Positions 1 to 8,284 of a stretch of DNA of 64,000 nucleotides are shown here, one piece after another. Every line of letters begins with the position of its first letter. Positions within the stretch are counted from its first letter, which is position 1. Under the pieces are notes generated by a model. The model saw only the letters and a program-made list of their open reading frames with translations. It searched no databases and had not been told where the DNA came from. The translations under genes and the position numbers were made by a program. The stretch is from Prauserella cavernicola (GTDB lineage: Bacteria > Actinomycetota > Actinomycetes > Mycobacteriales > Pseudonocardiaceae), in NCBI RefSeq assembly GCF_016595675.1, contig NZ_JAENJH010000001.1:992001-1056000 (forward strand), in the 5' to 3' direction.

Positions 1-2
1 CC

Positions 3-1058
3 GACATCGCGCTGGCGTCCGGTTCGCCGGTGGATCCCGAGCGCATGGAGTTCGACCTCGTGATCGTCGGCGCGGGGCCGGCCGGGCTGTCGGCGGCCAT
101 GTACGGCGCGTCGGAGGGGTTCAGCACCCTCGTGATCGACGAGGGCGGGCTCGGTGGTCAGGCCACCTCCAGCTCGCTGATCCGCAACTACCTCGGTTTC
201 CCCCGTGGCGTCAGCGGCCGCCGCCTCGCACAGCAGGCGTACGACCAGGCGTGGGTGTTCGGCGCGAAGTTCGCGTTCATGCAGGGCGCGGTCGATCTGG
301 CCCGGCGGGACGGCGAGCTGGTCGTGACACTGTCGCACGGCGCGCGGGTGCGCTCCCGCGCGGTGCTGCTGGCGACGGGCGCGAGCTATCACGAGCTCGG
401 CGTGCCCGCGCTGGAGGCGCTCAGCGGCGCCGGAGTCTTCTACGGCGGCCCGACCTCCGAGGCGCCCGCGATGTCCGGCCGCGACGTCTACGTGCTCGGC
501 GGAGGGAACTCGGCCGGGCAGGCGGCGCTGTACCTCGCGCGCTACGCCCCGCGCGTGACCCTGGTGGTGCGCGGCGAGTCACTGCTCTCGGGCATGTCGC
601 TCTATCTGGCGCGCGAGGCCGAGGCGACGCCGGGGCTGCGGGTCCGGACCGGCACCGAGATCGTCGGCGGCGGAGGCGAGGGCAGGCTGGAGCACCTCGT
701 GCTGCGCGACCGCGCGACCGGCGACGAGCAGACCGTGGCCGCGGACGCGCTGTTCATCATGATCGGGGCACGGCCGCACACGGCGTGGCTGCCGCCGGAG
801 GTCGCCACCGACGAGCACGGCTTCGTCCTCACGGGAACCGACGTCGGCGACATCTGGCCACTCGAGCGCGACCCGCATCTGCTCGAGACGAGCCTGCCCG
901 GTGTCTTCGCGGCGGGCGACGCCCGGCACGGCTCGGTGAAGCGCGTGGCCTCCGCCGTCGGCGAGGGCTCGGTGGCGATCCAGTTACTGCACCGCATGTT
1001 CGCGGCCCACGAACTGCACCCCCGAGGCCGAGCCCGAGAACCCGCCCCCACCCCCTGA
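3..1058 (+). CDS. Thioredoxin-reductase-like FAD/NAD(P) oxidoreductase, 5' end outside window
   Basis: The frame is open from the window edge, so the N-terminus is missing. Counting from the GTG at 30, the FAD-binding GAGPAG motif lies at residues 14-19, the NAD(P)-binding GGGNSA at about 157-162, and a FAAGDA motif near residue 293. The phrase SLIRNYLGFPRGVSG marks the actinobacterial TrxB-like flavoproteins that often follow an N-terminal cyclic-nucleotide-binding or other regulatory domain; the open frame upstream of residue 1 fits such a fusion, which is inference. There is no CxxC between the two nucleotide-binding domains (YGGP occupies that place). It therefore cannot reduce thioredoxin by the classical dithiol route, and its electron acceptor is unknown. 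The gene is convergent with the next one, with a palindrome between them. Confidence 0.85.
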   Translation, partial: DIALASGSPVDPERMEFDLVIVGAGPAGLSAAMYGASEGFSTLVIDEGGLGGQATSSSLIRNYLGFPRGVSGRRLAQQAYDQAWVFGAKFAFMQGAVDLARRDGELVVTLSHGARVRSRAVLLATGASYHELGVPALEALSGAGVFYGGPTSEAPAMSGRDVYVLGGGNSAGQAALYLARYAPRVTLVVRGESLLSGMSLYLAREAEATPGLRVRTGTEIVGGGGEGRLEHLVLRDRATGDEQTVAADALFIMIGARPHTAWLPPEVATDEHGFVLTGTDVGDIWPLERDPHLLETSLPGVFAAGDARHGSVKRVASAVGEGSVAIQLLHRMFAAHELHPRGRAREPAPTP

Positions 1059-1084
1059 CCACCCCGCGCCCCCGCATTCGCCGA

Positions 1085-1139
1085 TGCGGTGAAGGGCACC
1101 TTTACTGCGTTCAACGCAGTAAAGGTGCCCTTCACCGCA
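1085..1139. repeat. 55-bp perfect palindrome, copy 1; likely bidirectional terminator
   Basis: Two perfectly complementary 27-nt arms (1085-1111 and 1113-1139) are separated by a single C at 1112. The core of the left arm is GTGAAGGGCACCTTTACTGC. It lies between two convergent genes, 26 bp after the stop of the flavoprotein and 24 bp before the stop of the minus-strand gene. A near-identical copy lies at 62344-62398, again between convergent genes. The position suggests it ends transcription from both sides. There is no T-run. Confidence 0.85.
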
Positions 1140-1163
1140 GTCTGGGGCAGTCAGTGGGGGCAG

Positions 1164-1727
1164 TCAGCGGGACGGTGGACGGGGCATGGTGGGCGGCTTC
1201 GGGCAGGCTTTCTGGACTACGATCTCGGCGTCGGGGAACTCCTGGCCCAACGGCTCCTCGAGCTGCGTCGCCGTGGTGCCCTCGCGCGCCATCGCCAGCA
1301 CGGTGGCGCCCATGTCCTCCGGACTGACGATGTTCAGCATCTCGGGCTGATCGGCGTAGACCTCCCGGAAATCCTCGAAGGTCTCGGCCTGGGTGCGCTC
1401 CCGCACGCTCTCGAACCGGTCGTCGTCGCTCAGCTGCCGCGCGACCTCCCGCATCGTGCCATCGGCGTCGTCGTCCTCGAAGTACAGACTGACCTGCCGC
1501 ACGCAGGAGTCGTACTGCTCCGGCGTCAGCACCTGGATCCCCGCCTCGTACGGCGATTTCCGCGCCTGCCCCGGATCGTCCCCTTCGTCCGGACCACCGG
1601 CCCACACCAGCGCGCCCACTCCGAATCCCGCGCCCAGTGCCACGACGGTCAGCGCGACCATGAGCCACCACACGACACGCGGCGTGCGGGGCCGACCGGG
1701 GTACTGCGTGCTCGACTCGATGCTCAC
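1164..1727 (-). CDS. Hypothetical single-pass membrane protein
   Basis: 187 aa from a GTG at 1727. The longer frame upstream runs antisense through the next gene and is not credible. A short cytoplasmic N-terminus (about 20 residues, rich in R and P) is followed by one hydrophobic segment (about residues 22-43, WWLMVALTVVALGAGFGVGA). An acidic extracytoplasmic domain follows, with two cysteines (one in YDSCVRQ, one in QKACPKPP near the end) that could pair. No family recognised. It is divergent from the LtrA gene with an 85-bp shared promoter region. Confidence 0.7.
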   Translation of the reverse strand: MSIESSTQYPGRPRTPRVVWWLMVALTVVALGAGFGVGALVWAGGPDEGDDPGQARKSPYEAGIQVLTPEQYDSCVRQVSLYFEDDDADGTMREVARQLSDDDRFESVRERTQAETFEDFREVYADQPEMLNIVSPEDMGATVLAMAREGTTATQLEEPLGQEFPDAEIVVQKACPKPPTMPRPPSR

Positions 1728-1812
1728 GCGCTCAGCGTGGCAGGTTCCCGCGGGCGAGGACGTGCGATGGCACCCACCGGACACCACCCGGAGCAGGGCG
1801 CATGATGACCGG

Positions 1813-2961
1813 GTGAGCGAGACACGGGCGCCCGCGGAGCGCGGGGCGAGCTGGCTGGAGCTGTTCTTCGACCTCGTGGTGGTGGCCGCGATCGTGCAGC
1901 TCGCCCATCTCCTGCACGGACACGCGGTGCACGGCGAGGACGTGCTCCGGTTCGCGTTGCTGTACTTCGCGATCTGGCAGACGTGGGCGGCGTTCACGCT
2001 GTACTCCAACGTGGCCGCGGAGAGCACGCGCAGACGGACGATGTTCGTCGGGATGGGCGGGATCGCCGTGATGGCCGCGGCCGTGCCTGGCGCGTTCTCC
2101 GAGCACGCCGAGGTGTTCGCGGTCGCCTACGTGGTCACCAGGATCGTGTCCTCCAACGTGTGGCAGCACCGGGGACAGCTGCTCGCCGCGTGGCCGCTGG
2201 CCCACTTCGGTGGCGGGCTCGTGCCGTGGATCGTGTCACTGTGGACGGACGGTCCGACCAAGTACGTGCTGTGGGCCATCGGGCTCGGCATCGACCTGGT
2301 GGCCACCGTCCTGCTCGGACCGGAACGCTTCGAGCGCGGGCTCAGCCATCGCGCGCGCAGGCAGGAGCGGCGCGAGCGCAGGCACGGCCGCCGGGCGATG
2401 CCGCGGCTGAAGGTCGCCGAGGTCGAACAGCCGCACCTGGTGGAGCGGATGGGGCTGTTCGTGATCATCGTGCTCGGCGAGGGTGTGCTGCAGATGGTGC
2501 GGACCGCCGAGGAGGCGGACTGGGACCTCGAGCTCGCCGTCGCCGGGTTCGCCGGGTTTCTGTTGCTGATCGCCCTGTGGTGGCAGACGTTCCAGTACGG
2601 CTTCGGCCGCGCCTCCGACACGCGCAGGATTAATCTCACGATGGTGGTGCACTTCGTGATGACGGCGACGATCACGATGATCGCGGCCGGTCTGGGCGGC
2701 ACCGTCGGAGCGCCGGGGCGGCCGCTCGATCCCGGCCTGCTGTGGGTGCTGTGCGGGGCCGTCGCGGTGTACGCGGGAGCGTCGACCCTGCTGTCGGTGC
2801 GGCCGCGGTACTGGGCGGCAGGCGCGCTGGTGGTGGCGGCGGCGCTGGTGCTCGGCGCGCTGGGCGGCGAGCTGCGCGCGTGGGCCGTCGCGGTGGCCGT
2901 CACGGTCGTGATGCTCGCCCAGGTCGGCCTGCTGGCGATGACGCGCCTCCGTACAGATTGA
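1813..2961 (+). CDS. ltrA: Low temperature requirement protein A (LtrA) family membrane protein
   Basis: 382 aa. The GTG at 1813 is chosen because the family signature WLELFFDLVVVAAIVQLAH starts 15 residues later, at the position usual for LtrA. The frame runs open further upstream without a better start. About ten hydrophobic segments are visible, with a basic cytoplasmic loop around residues 175-200 (RARRQERRERRHGRR). A second family motif, GLFVIIVLGEGVLQ, follows. LtrA proteins are multi-pass membrane proteins of unclear function, first linked to growth of Listeria at low temperature. The gene appears monocistronic. Confidence 0.88.
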   Translation: MSETRAPAERGASWLELFFDLVVVAAIVQLAHLLHGHAVHGEDVLRFALLYFAIWQTWAAFTLYSNVAAESTRRRTMFVGMGGIAVMAAAVPGAFSEHAEVFAVAYVVTRIVSSNVWQHRGQLLAAWPLAHFGGGLVPWIVSLWTDGPTKYVLWAIGLGIDLVATVLLGPERFERGLSHRARRQERRERRHGRRAMPRLKVAEVEQPHLVERMGLFVIIVLGEGVLQMVRTAEEADWDLELAVAGFAGFLLLIALWWQTFQYGFGRASDTRRINLTMVVHFVMTATITMIAAGLGGTVGAPGRPLDPGLLWVLCGAVAVYAGASTLLSVRPRYWAAGALVVAAALVLGALGGELRAWAVAVAVTVVMLAQVGLLAMTRLRTD

Positions 2962-2995
2962 TGCATTTGAGGCATGGATCAGCGCCCACTTTCGT

Positions 2996-3025
2996 TTGAT
3001 AGCCCAGGTCAGCGCTCCCTAGTGT
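2996..3025 (+). promoter_or_regulatory. Predicted sigma-70-type promoter for the ridA operon
   Basis: TTGATA (2996-3001), an 18-bp spacer and TAGTGT (3020-3025) lie about 40 bp upstream of the GTG start at 3067. This is the only AT-rich stretch in the gap. Prediction by eye only. Confidence 0.4.
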
Positions 3026-3066
3026 CTGCTGTGTTCTGACCCGCTTCGGACGAAGGAGTCCGCACA

Positions 3067-3474
3067 GTGAACAGGCGAAGCATCCATGTCGACGGGTTCT
3101 CGCACGAGAACCCGGTCCCGGCGGCGAGCCGGATCGGCGATCTCGTCGCCACCGGCGCCGTGCACGGTGGCGGCAGGGGAAGCGATCCGGGCGAGTTCCC
3201 GGCGGACTTCGGCGACCAGGCCGCCGCGATGTTCGACCGCGTCGCGGCGATTCTCGCCGCGGCGGGCGGCAGCCTCGACGACGCGCTCAAGTTCTCCCTG
3301 CGACTCTCCGCGGCGGAGCACCGCGCCGAGCTGAACCGGCAGTGGTGCACCCTGTTCCCCGACGCGGAGTCCCGGCCTGCCCGCCAGGTCAGCATCGGCA
3401 CGACCCAGCCGCACATCCTCGTCCAGTGCGAGGTGCTCGCGGTCATCGCCGGGAACGGAGGCGACGATGCCTGA
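3067..3474 (+). CDS. RidA (YjgF/YER057c/UK114) family protein
   Basis: 135 aa, GTG start with a strong ribosome site (GAAGGAG, 3051-3057). It has the family length and fold signature: an N-terminal strand (SHENPVPAASRIGDLVATGAV), a central helix with GGSLDDALKF, and the C-terminal PARQVSIG...VQCEVLAV block that carries the Arg and Glu of the active site. RidA proteins hydrolyse reactive enamines/imines, and paralogues in catabolic operons often deaminate pathway intermediates. It overlaps the next gene by 8 nt and is co-transcribed with an amidohydrolase and an MFS transporter, so a pathway-specific role is more likely than housekeeping. Confidence 0.85.
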   Translation: MNRRSIHVDGFSHENPVPAASRIGDLVATGAVHGGGRGSDPGEFPADFGDQAAAMFDRVAAILAAAGGSLDDALKFSLRLSAAEHRAELNRQWCTLFPDAESRPARQVSIGTTQPHILVQCEVLAVIAGNGGDDA

Positions 3475-4354
3475 GTACGCCCTGTACGACTCGCAACCCC
3501 GCGAGCCCCGGCTGCCGTCGCCGCCGGGCGCGTGTGACAGCCAAACCCACATTTTCTCCGACGCCGCACGCTTTCCGACCAAACCGGACGCCGCCTACGT
3601 CGTGCTCGAGGCTACCGTCGAGGAAATGCTGCGCATGCACAAGACGCTCGGCATCGAGCGCGGCGTCATCGTGCAGTCCACCGCCTACGGCACCGACCAC
3701 GGCGCGCTGATCGAGGCACTGCGGATCGCGGGGCCGTCCTACCAGGGCTGCGGCGTCGTCGACGACTCGGTCGACGACGCGCAGCTGGAACGCATGCACG
3801 AGGCCGGTGTCCGCGGCGCGCGGTTCAACTTCCATCCGAAGCTCAAGAACGCGCTGCCCACGCCGGAGCAGGTGAAGCGCACCGCCGAACGCGTGGTGCC
3901 GCTGGGCTGGCACCTCAAGCTGCACATGAACGGCCTGGACCCGCGCGAGGTCACGCCGCTGCTCGCCGACGTCGACACCGACGTGGTGATCGACCACATG
4001 GGACCGTTGCAGTACGGCCACGGCCTCGACGACCCGCATTTCCGGCACGTGCTGGAGCTGCTAGAGCGCGGCAACTGGTGGGTGATGCTGTCCAACGGCG
4101 ACCGCCGCTCGGTCGCCGGGTACCCGTGGGACGACGCCACGGCCTACGCCCGCGCCTACGTGGAGCACGCGCCCGACCGCGTGCTGTGGGCCACCGACTG
4201 GCCGCATCCGCTGCACCAGGGGCCCGTGCCCAACGACGGTGACCTGCTCGACCTGCTCGCCCGCTACGCCCCGGACGCCGAGGCACGACACCGGATCCTG
4301 GTCACCAACCCGCAGCGGCTCTTCGGTTTCCCCGGCGGTGGGCACGATGAGTGA
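3467..4354 (+). CDS. Amidohydrolase-2 family lactonase/hydrolase (LigI-like)
   Basis: 295 aa, ATG start overlapping the end of ridA. It is a TIM-barrel metal-dependent hydrolase of the 2-pyrone-4,6-dicarboxylate lactonase group: CDSQTHIF replaces the usual DxHxH, GARFNFHPK follows in the middle, then VVIDHMG (His) and the C-terminal LWATDWPHP with the catalytic Asp. These are the group's signatures. Enzymes of this group hydrolyse lactones of dicarboxylic acids. The substrate is uncertain; a role with the RraA-family aldolase at 7544 (LigI/LigK pairing in protocatechuate 4,5-cleavage) is possible, but no LigJ hydratase is seen. Confidence 0.78.
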   Translation: MPEYALYDSQPREPRLPSPPGACDSQTHIFSDAARFPTKPDAAYVVLEATVEEMLRMHKTLGIERGVIVQSTAYGTDHGALIEALRIAGPSYQGCGVVDDSVDDAQLERMHEAGVRGARFNFHPKLKNALPTPEQVKRTAERVVPLGWHLKLHMNGLDPREVTPLLADVDTDVVIDHMGPLQYGHGLDDPHFRHVLELLERGNWWVMLSNGDRRSVAGYPWDDATAYARAYVEHAPDRVLWATDWPHPLHQGPVPNDGDLLDLLARYAPDAEARHRILVTNPQRLFGFPGGGHDE

Positions 4355-5684
4355 ACGCGACGTGACCGCCACACCGGCGCAGAGCCCCGACCGGCTCTCC
4401 CCCGCCCACCGCAAGGCACTCGGCGCCGCCGTGCTCGGCTGGACCGTCGACATGTACGACCTGCTGGTGATCCTGCACGTCGCGTCCTACGTGTCGGCGG
4501 CGTTCTTCCCCGCCGAGGCGGGTTCGCTCGTGGGCCTGACCGCGACCTACGCCGCGTTCGCGGTGAGCCTCGTCGTGCGCCCGCTGGGCGCGCTGGTGTT
4601 CGGCTCGTTCGCCGACCGCGCCGGGCGCAGGCCCGCGATGGTGCTGGCCGTGATCGGCGCCGGCGCCGCGACGGCGCTCATGGGCGTCCTGCCAGGGGTC
4701 GCGACCCTCGGGTTCGTCGCGCCGGTGCTGCTGATCGTGCTGCGCATCGTGCAGGGACTGTTCGTCGGCGGCATCACGGCCTCGACCCACACCCTCGCCA
4801 CCGAGTCGCTGCCCGAGCGCTGGCGCGGGATGGCAGCGGGACTGATCAAGGGCGGTGGCGCGAGCCTGGCCGTGGTCCTGATCAACCTGCTGGTGATCGC
4901 GCTGGTCGCACTGCTGGGCCAGGACGCGTTCGCGAGCTGGGGCTGGCGCGTTCTCTTCGTGGTGGCACTGGCCGGATCGCTGCTGAACTACCTCGTGCTG
5001 CGCAGGGTCGAGGAGTCGCCCGCGTGGGTCGCGCGCAACGCCGCCCGCGACACCTCCGCCGCGAAGATCCGGCCCGGCCGGGCACTGTTCTCCCGCCAGT
5101 GGCGCACCGTCACACTGGCCGCCGTCGCCATCGTGTTCACCGCCTCCGCGCCCTACTACCTCACCACGGGCATCCTGCCGACGGTCTACAAGCAGGTGCT
5201 GAACATGTCGCAGGACTCGGCGAGCCTGTTCCTGATCGTCAACGTGGTGCTGTCGGCGGCGGTCGCCGTGGTGTGCGGGCATCTCAGCCAGCGGGTGGGC
5301 CGCAGGAAGGTCTTCCTCGTCTCCGGCACGGCCTGTCTGGTGCTGATTCCCGGGCTGTACCTGGTGATGTCGACCGGGCCGGGCGAGTGGCTGTTGCTGG
5401 TGTGCGGCGCCCTGATGGTGATGGCCTCCGGCGCGATCAGCGCGCCGCTGATCATCTTCGTCAACGAGCTGTTCCCCACCGAGATCCGCTCCACCGCCAC
5501 GGCGTTCTCCTGGAACGTCGGTTACGGGCTCAGCGGCATGCTGCCCACCCTGGTGACGGGCATCAGCGCGGGCGTCTCGTCGATCATCCCGACACTGATC
5601 GCGGTCAGCGCGGTGCTCTCGGTGGTGTTCTTGATCCTGACCGTGCGAGCCAAGGAGACGCGCGGTGCGCTCAACGAGAGCTGA
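4347..5684 (+). CDS. MFS transporter (metabolite/aromatic acid-proton symporter)
   Basis: 445 aa, 12 predicted membrane segments. Start is the ATG at 4347, overlapping the amidohydrolase stop by 8 nt. The motif DMYDLLVILH in segment 1 and the loop GSFADRAGRRPAM between segments 2 and 3 are the MFS A-motif of the sugar/organic-acid (benzoate, shikimate) carriers. It completes the ridA-amidohydrolase operon and presumably brings in the substrate. Its last 14 nt overlap the convergent LysR gene. Confidence 0.85.
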   Translation: MSERDVTATPAQSPDRLSPAHRKALGAAVLGWTVDMYDLLVILHVASYVSAAFFPAEAGSLVGLTATYAAFAVSLVVRPLGALVFGSFADRAGRRPAMVLAVIGAGAATALMGVLPGVATLGFVAPVLLIVLRIVQGLFVGGITASTHTLATESLPERWRGMAAGLIKGGGASLAVVLINLLVIALVALLGQDAFASWGWRVLFVVALAGSLLNYLVLRRVEESPAWVARNAARDTSAAKIRPGRALFSRQWRTVTLAAVAIVFTASAPYYLTTGILPTVYKQVLNMSQDSASLFLIVNVVLSAAVAVVCGHLSQRVGRRKVFLVSGTACLVLIPGLYLVMSTGPGEWLLLVCGALMVMASGAISAPLIIFVNELFPTEIRSTATAFSWNVGYGLSGMLPTLVTGISAGVSSIIPTLIAVSAVLSVVFLILTVRAKETRGALNES

Positions 5685-6591
5685 CGGGCGGCGCGAGCCA
5701 GCCCTGCTCACGAGCGGCGCGCTGGAGCGTCTCGGCGAACAACACCACCGACGGCCGCGCGTCCAGGCGGTGGACGAGCCGCACGGGCAGGTGGGCGAAC
5801 TCGTCCACCACCGGCACGAAGGCGATGCCCGAGGGATGGGTCAGCCCGGCCGAGGCGGGCAGCAGTGCCACGGCGTTCTTCTGCCGCTGCAGAGCCATGA
5901 TCCGGTTGCCGGGCACGGTGTTGCGCACCGTGTTCGGTTCGAAACCCGCGGCGTCGAAGACGTCGTCGAGCAGTGCCTGGTAGCCGGGCGCGAGCGACAC
6001 GGGCGTGGTGACGAAGCGTTCGTCGCGCAGCTCCACCAGTTTCGCCTCGGTCCGGCCCGCCAGCGGGTGGGTCTCCGGCATGGCGACCACCAGCGACTCG
6101 TGGCGCAGCAGCAACGACGTCACGTCCGGATGGTCCGGGTGGTAGCGGACGAGCCCGCAGTCCCAGTCGCGGCGCAGCACACCGGAGAGCACGTCGGACT
6201 CCCACAGTTCCACCGCCTCCACCGTGACGTCCGGCAGCGTCCGCTCCACCTGGCCGAGCAGCACCGGCAACGTCTCGTAGCCGACGGAGAGGGTGTAGGC
6301 GAGGCGGATCGTGCCGCTGGTTCCGTCGGCGGTGCGCACCGCCCGCCCGACGGCCGCGTCGAGCCGGCGCAGCACGTCGCCCACCTCCACGGCGAACTCC
6401 TGCCCCGCGGGAGTGAGGCGCACGTTGCGACTGTCCCGGACGAACAGCTGCACGCCCATCCGCCGTTCCAGCCGCTTGATCCGCTGGCTCAGCGCGGGCT
6501 GCTCGATGTGCAGACGTGCCGCGGCACGGGCGAAGTGCAGTTCGTCGGCGAGCACGACGAACGAGCGCAACACCGCGACGTCCACGTCCAT
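5671..6591 (-). CDS. LysR-family transcriptional regulator
   Basis: 306 aa, the usual LysR length. The winged helix-turn-helix spans about residues 1-60 (LRSFVVLADELHFARAAARL...QPALSQRIKRLE), followed by a periplasmic-binding-like effector domain (about 90-300). It is divergent from the dapA-like operon with only 47 bp between start codons, the classic LysR arrangement. It probably controls that operon and itself. It may also affect the convergent ridA-MFS operon, but nothing in the sequence shows this. Confidence 0.88.
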   Translation of the reverse strand: MDVDVAVLRSFVVLADELHFARAAARLHIEQPALSQRIKRLERRMGVQLFVRDSRNVRLTPAGQEFAVEVGDVLRRLDAAVGRAVRTADGTSGTIRLAYTLSVGYETLPVLLGQVERTLPDVTVEAVELWESDVLSGVLRRDWDCGLVRYHPDHPDVTSLLLRHESLVVAMPETHPLAGRTEAKLVELRDERFVTTPVSLAPGYQALLDDVFDAAGFEPNTVRNTVPGNRIMALQRQKNAVALLPASAGLTHPSGIAFVPVVDEFAHLPVRLVHRLDARPSVVLFAETLQRAAREQGWLAPPVSSR

Positions 6592-6638
6592 CCCGCGATC
6601 GTAACCACCCCCACGACGACCCCGGAGAGGAACACTTG

Positions 6639-7547
6639 ATGGCTGATGAGAAGAAGCGGCTGCGCGGCTCGATCGCCCCGCTGGTCACCCCGTTCGACAA
6701 CGACGGCGGGCTCGACCTGCCGACGTTGCGCCGCCTGATCGAGCACCACGTCGAGGCGGGCAGCCACGGGGTCTCCGTCACGGGCACCACCGGTGAGCCG
6801 GGCGCGCTGACCCTCGACGAGCGGCTCAGGATGATCGACGCGGCGTCCGAGACGCTCGACGGCAGGCTGCCGTTCGTTCCCGGCACCGGCACCCACCAGC
6901 TGCCGGACACGATCGCGATCACCAAGCGCGCCGCCGAGGCCGGCGCCGACGCCGCGCTCGTGATCGTGCCCTATTACGCCAGGCCGACCCAGGAGGGTCT
7001 CTACGCCTGGTACCGCGACATCGCCGAGGCCGTGGACATCCCGATCCTGATCTACAACATCCCCTCGCGGACCGGGGTCGAGATCTCGCCGGAGACGGTG
7101 GGCAGGTTGTGGCGTGACGTGCCGAACATCGTCGGCATGAAGGAGGCGAGCCCGGACTTCGCCCACGCCAACTTCGTGCTGCGCGAGACCGGGCCGGAGT
7201 TCCTGCTGTTCTCCGGGCTCGAGGCGCTGTGCTTCCCGCTGCTGGCCATCGGTGGCGCCGGGTTCATCAGCGTCACGGCGAACCTGGTGCCGCGCGAGAT
7301 CGCCCGGCTCTACGACGCGGTCGCGGAAGGACAGTGGGACGAGGCGCGCGAGCTGCACTTCCGGCTGCTCGACCTCAACGACGTGGTGCTCACCGAGACC
7401 AACCCGACGGCGGTCAAGTGGCTGATGTCCGAGGCCGGGCTGATCGGCCCCGGGCTGCGCGCGCCGCTCGTGCCGCTCTCGGAAGCGGGCAGGCGGAAAG
7501 TCGGCGCCGCCGCGCGCTCGTGGGGACTGCTGGAGGGCGCACTGTGA
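6639..7547 (+). CDS. Dihydrodipicolinate synthase (DapA/NAL) family aldolase or dehydratase
   Basis: 302 aa, ATG start with GAGAGG 8-9 bp upstream. Signature residues of class I aldolases of the N-acetylneuraminate lyase superfamily are present: the TTGEPGAL loop at residues 50-57, Tyr139 in YNIPSRTG and the Schiff-base Lys168 in GMKEAS. The lysine-pathway DapA is usually next to dapB and prefers GTTGEsATL. The catabolic context with an RraA homologue and a flavin reductase suggests a different 2-oxoacid aldolase or dehydratase. First gene of a translationally coupled operon. Confidence 0.82.
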   Translation: MADEKKRLRGSIAPLVTPFDNDGGLDLPTLRRLIEHHVEAGSHGVSVTGTTGEPGALTLDERLRMIDAASETLDGRLPFVPGTGTHQLPDTIAITKRAAEAGADAALVIVPYYARPTQEGLYAWYRDIAEAVDIPILIYNIPSRTGVEISPETVGRLWRDVPNIVGMKEASPDFAHANFVLRETGPEFLLFSGLEALCFPLLAIGGAGFISVTANLVPREIARLYDAVAEGQWDEARELHFRLLDLNDVVLTETNPTAVKWLMSEAGLIGPGLRAPLVPLSEAGRRKVGAAARSWGLLEGAL

Positions 7548-8284
7548 CCGTCTCGACCGACTCGACCTGGGCACCCGTGCCCGCCGACGTCGACGCGAAC
7601 CTGACCGGCGTCAGCACGGCGACGGTCGCGAGCCAGCTGCTCAAGCTCGGGCTGCGCGACCAGTTCCTCGCCGGAGTGCGCCCGCTGCGGCCCGGGCAGC
7701 GGCTGATCGGCGCGGCGTGGACGTTGCGGACGATCCCGGCGCGGGAGGACCTCGAGGGTCTGCTGCCCGGCACCAAGCCGGTCGCGGGACTGTCGCTGTT
7801 CGACGCGATCGAGTCGACGCCCGACGGCGCCGTGCTCATCGTGGACGGGCACGGTCAGTCGCGCACCGCCACGGGCGGCGACATCCTCGCCGAACGGCTG
7901 CGGGTGCGTGGCGCGCGCGGGCTCGTCACCGACGCGGGACTGCGCGACGTCGCGGGCCTGGCCGAGACGGGGCTGCCGTGCTACTCGGCCGGCGCCACGG
8001 CCAACGTCAGCAGGGCGTATCTGCGCGTGGTGGAGCAGGACGTGCCGATCGGCTGCGGCGGCGTCGCCGTCTACCCCGGCGACGTGCTCGTCGGCGACGA
8101 CGACGGCGTGCTCGTGGTACCGAAGGAGTACGCCTCGCAGGTGGCCGCGGGCGCTGCGGAGCAGGAGGGCCTGGAACGCTTCATCGGCGAGAAGGTGCGC
8201 GCGGGAGCGTCGCTGCGGGGCCTGTACCCGGCCTCGGCCGAACTGCTGGCCGAGTACCGCGCGAGCACCGAGGAGCGGCGATGA
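7544..8284 (+). CDS. RraA-family aldolase (4-hydroxy-4-methyl-2-oxoglutarate/4-carboxy-4-hydroxy-2-oxoadipate aldolase type)
   Basis: 246 aa, GTG start inside GTGA that overlaps the upstream stop. The RraA core is clear: GGDILAERLRVRGARGLVTDAGLRDVAGL contains the Gly-rich loop and the Arg-Asp pair that hold pyruvate and metal, followed by YPGDVLVGDDDGVLVVP near the end. Members either cleave 2-oxo-4-hydroxy acids to pyruvate plus a second oxoacid or are non-catalytic RraA inhibitors of RNase E. Operon context favours the aldolase. A second RraA domain in this window is fused to a dehydrogenase (54361-55719). Confidence 0.82.
   Translation: MTVSTDSTWAPVPADVDANLTGVSTATVASQLLKLGLRDQFLAGVRPLRPGQRLIGAAWTLRTIPAREDLEGLLPGTKPVAGLSLFDAIESTPDGAVLIVDGHGQSRTATGGDILAERLRVRGARGLVTDAGLRDVAGLAETGLPCYSAGATANVSRAYLRVVEQDVPIGCGGVAVYPGDVLVGDDDGVLVVPKEYASQVAAGAAEQEGLERFIGEKVRAGASLRGLYPASAELLAEYRASTEERR

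Noticed and set aside
6639-7547. Housekeeping dapA of lysine synthesis
   Set aside because: No dapB neighbour, altered TTGEPGAL loop and coupling to rraA-like and flavin reductase genes favour a catabolic paralogue.
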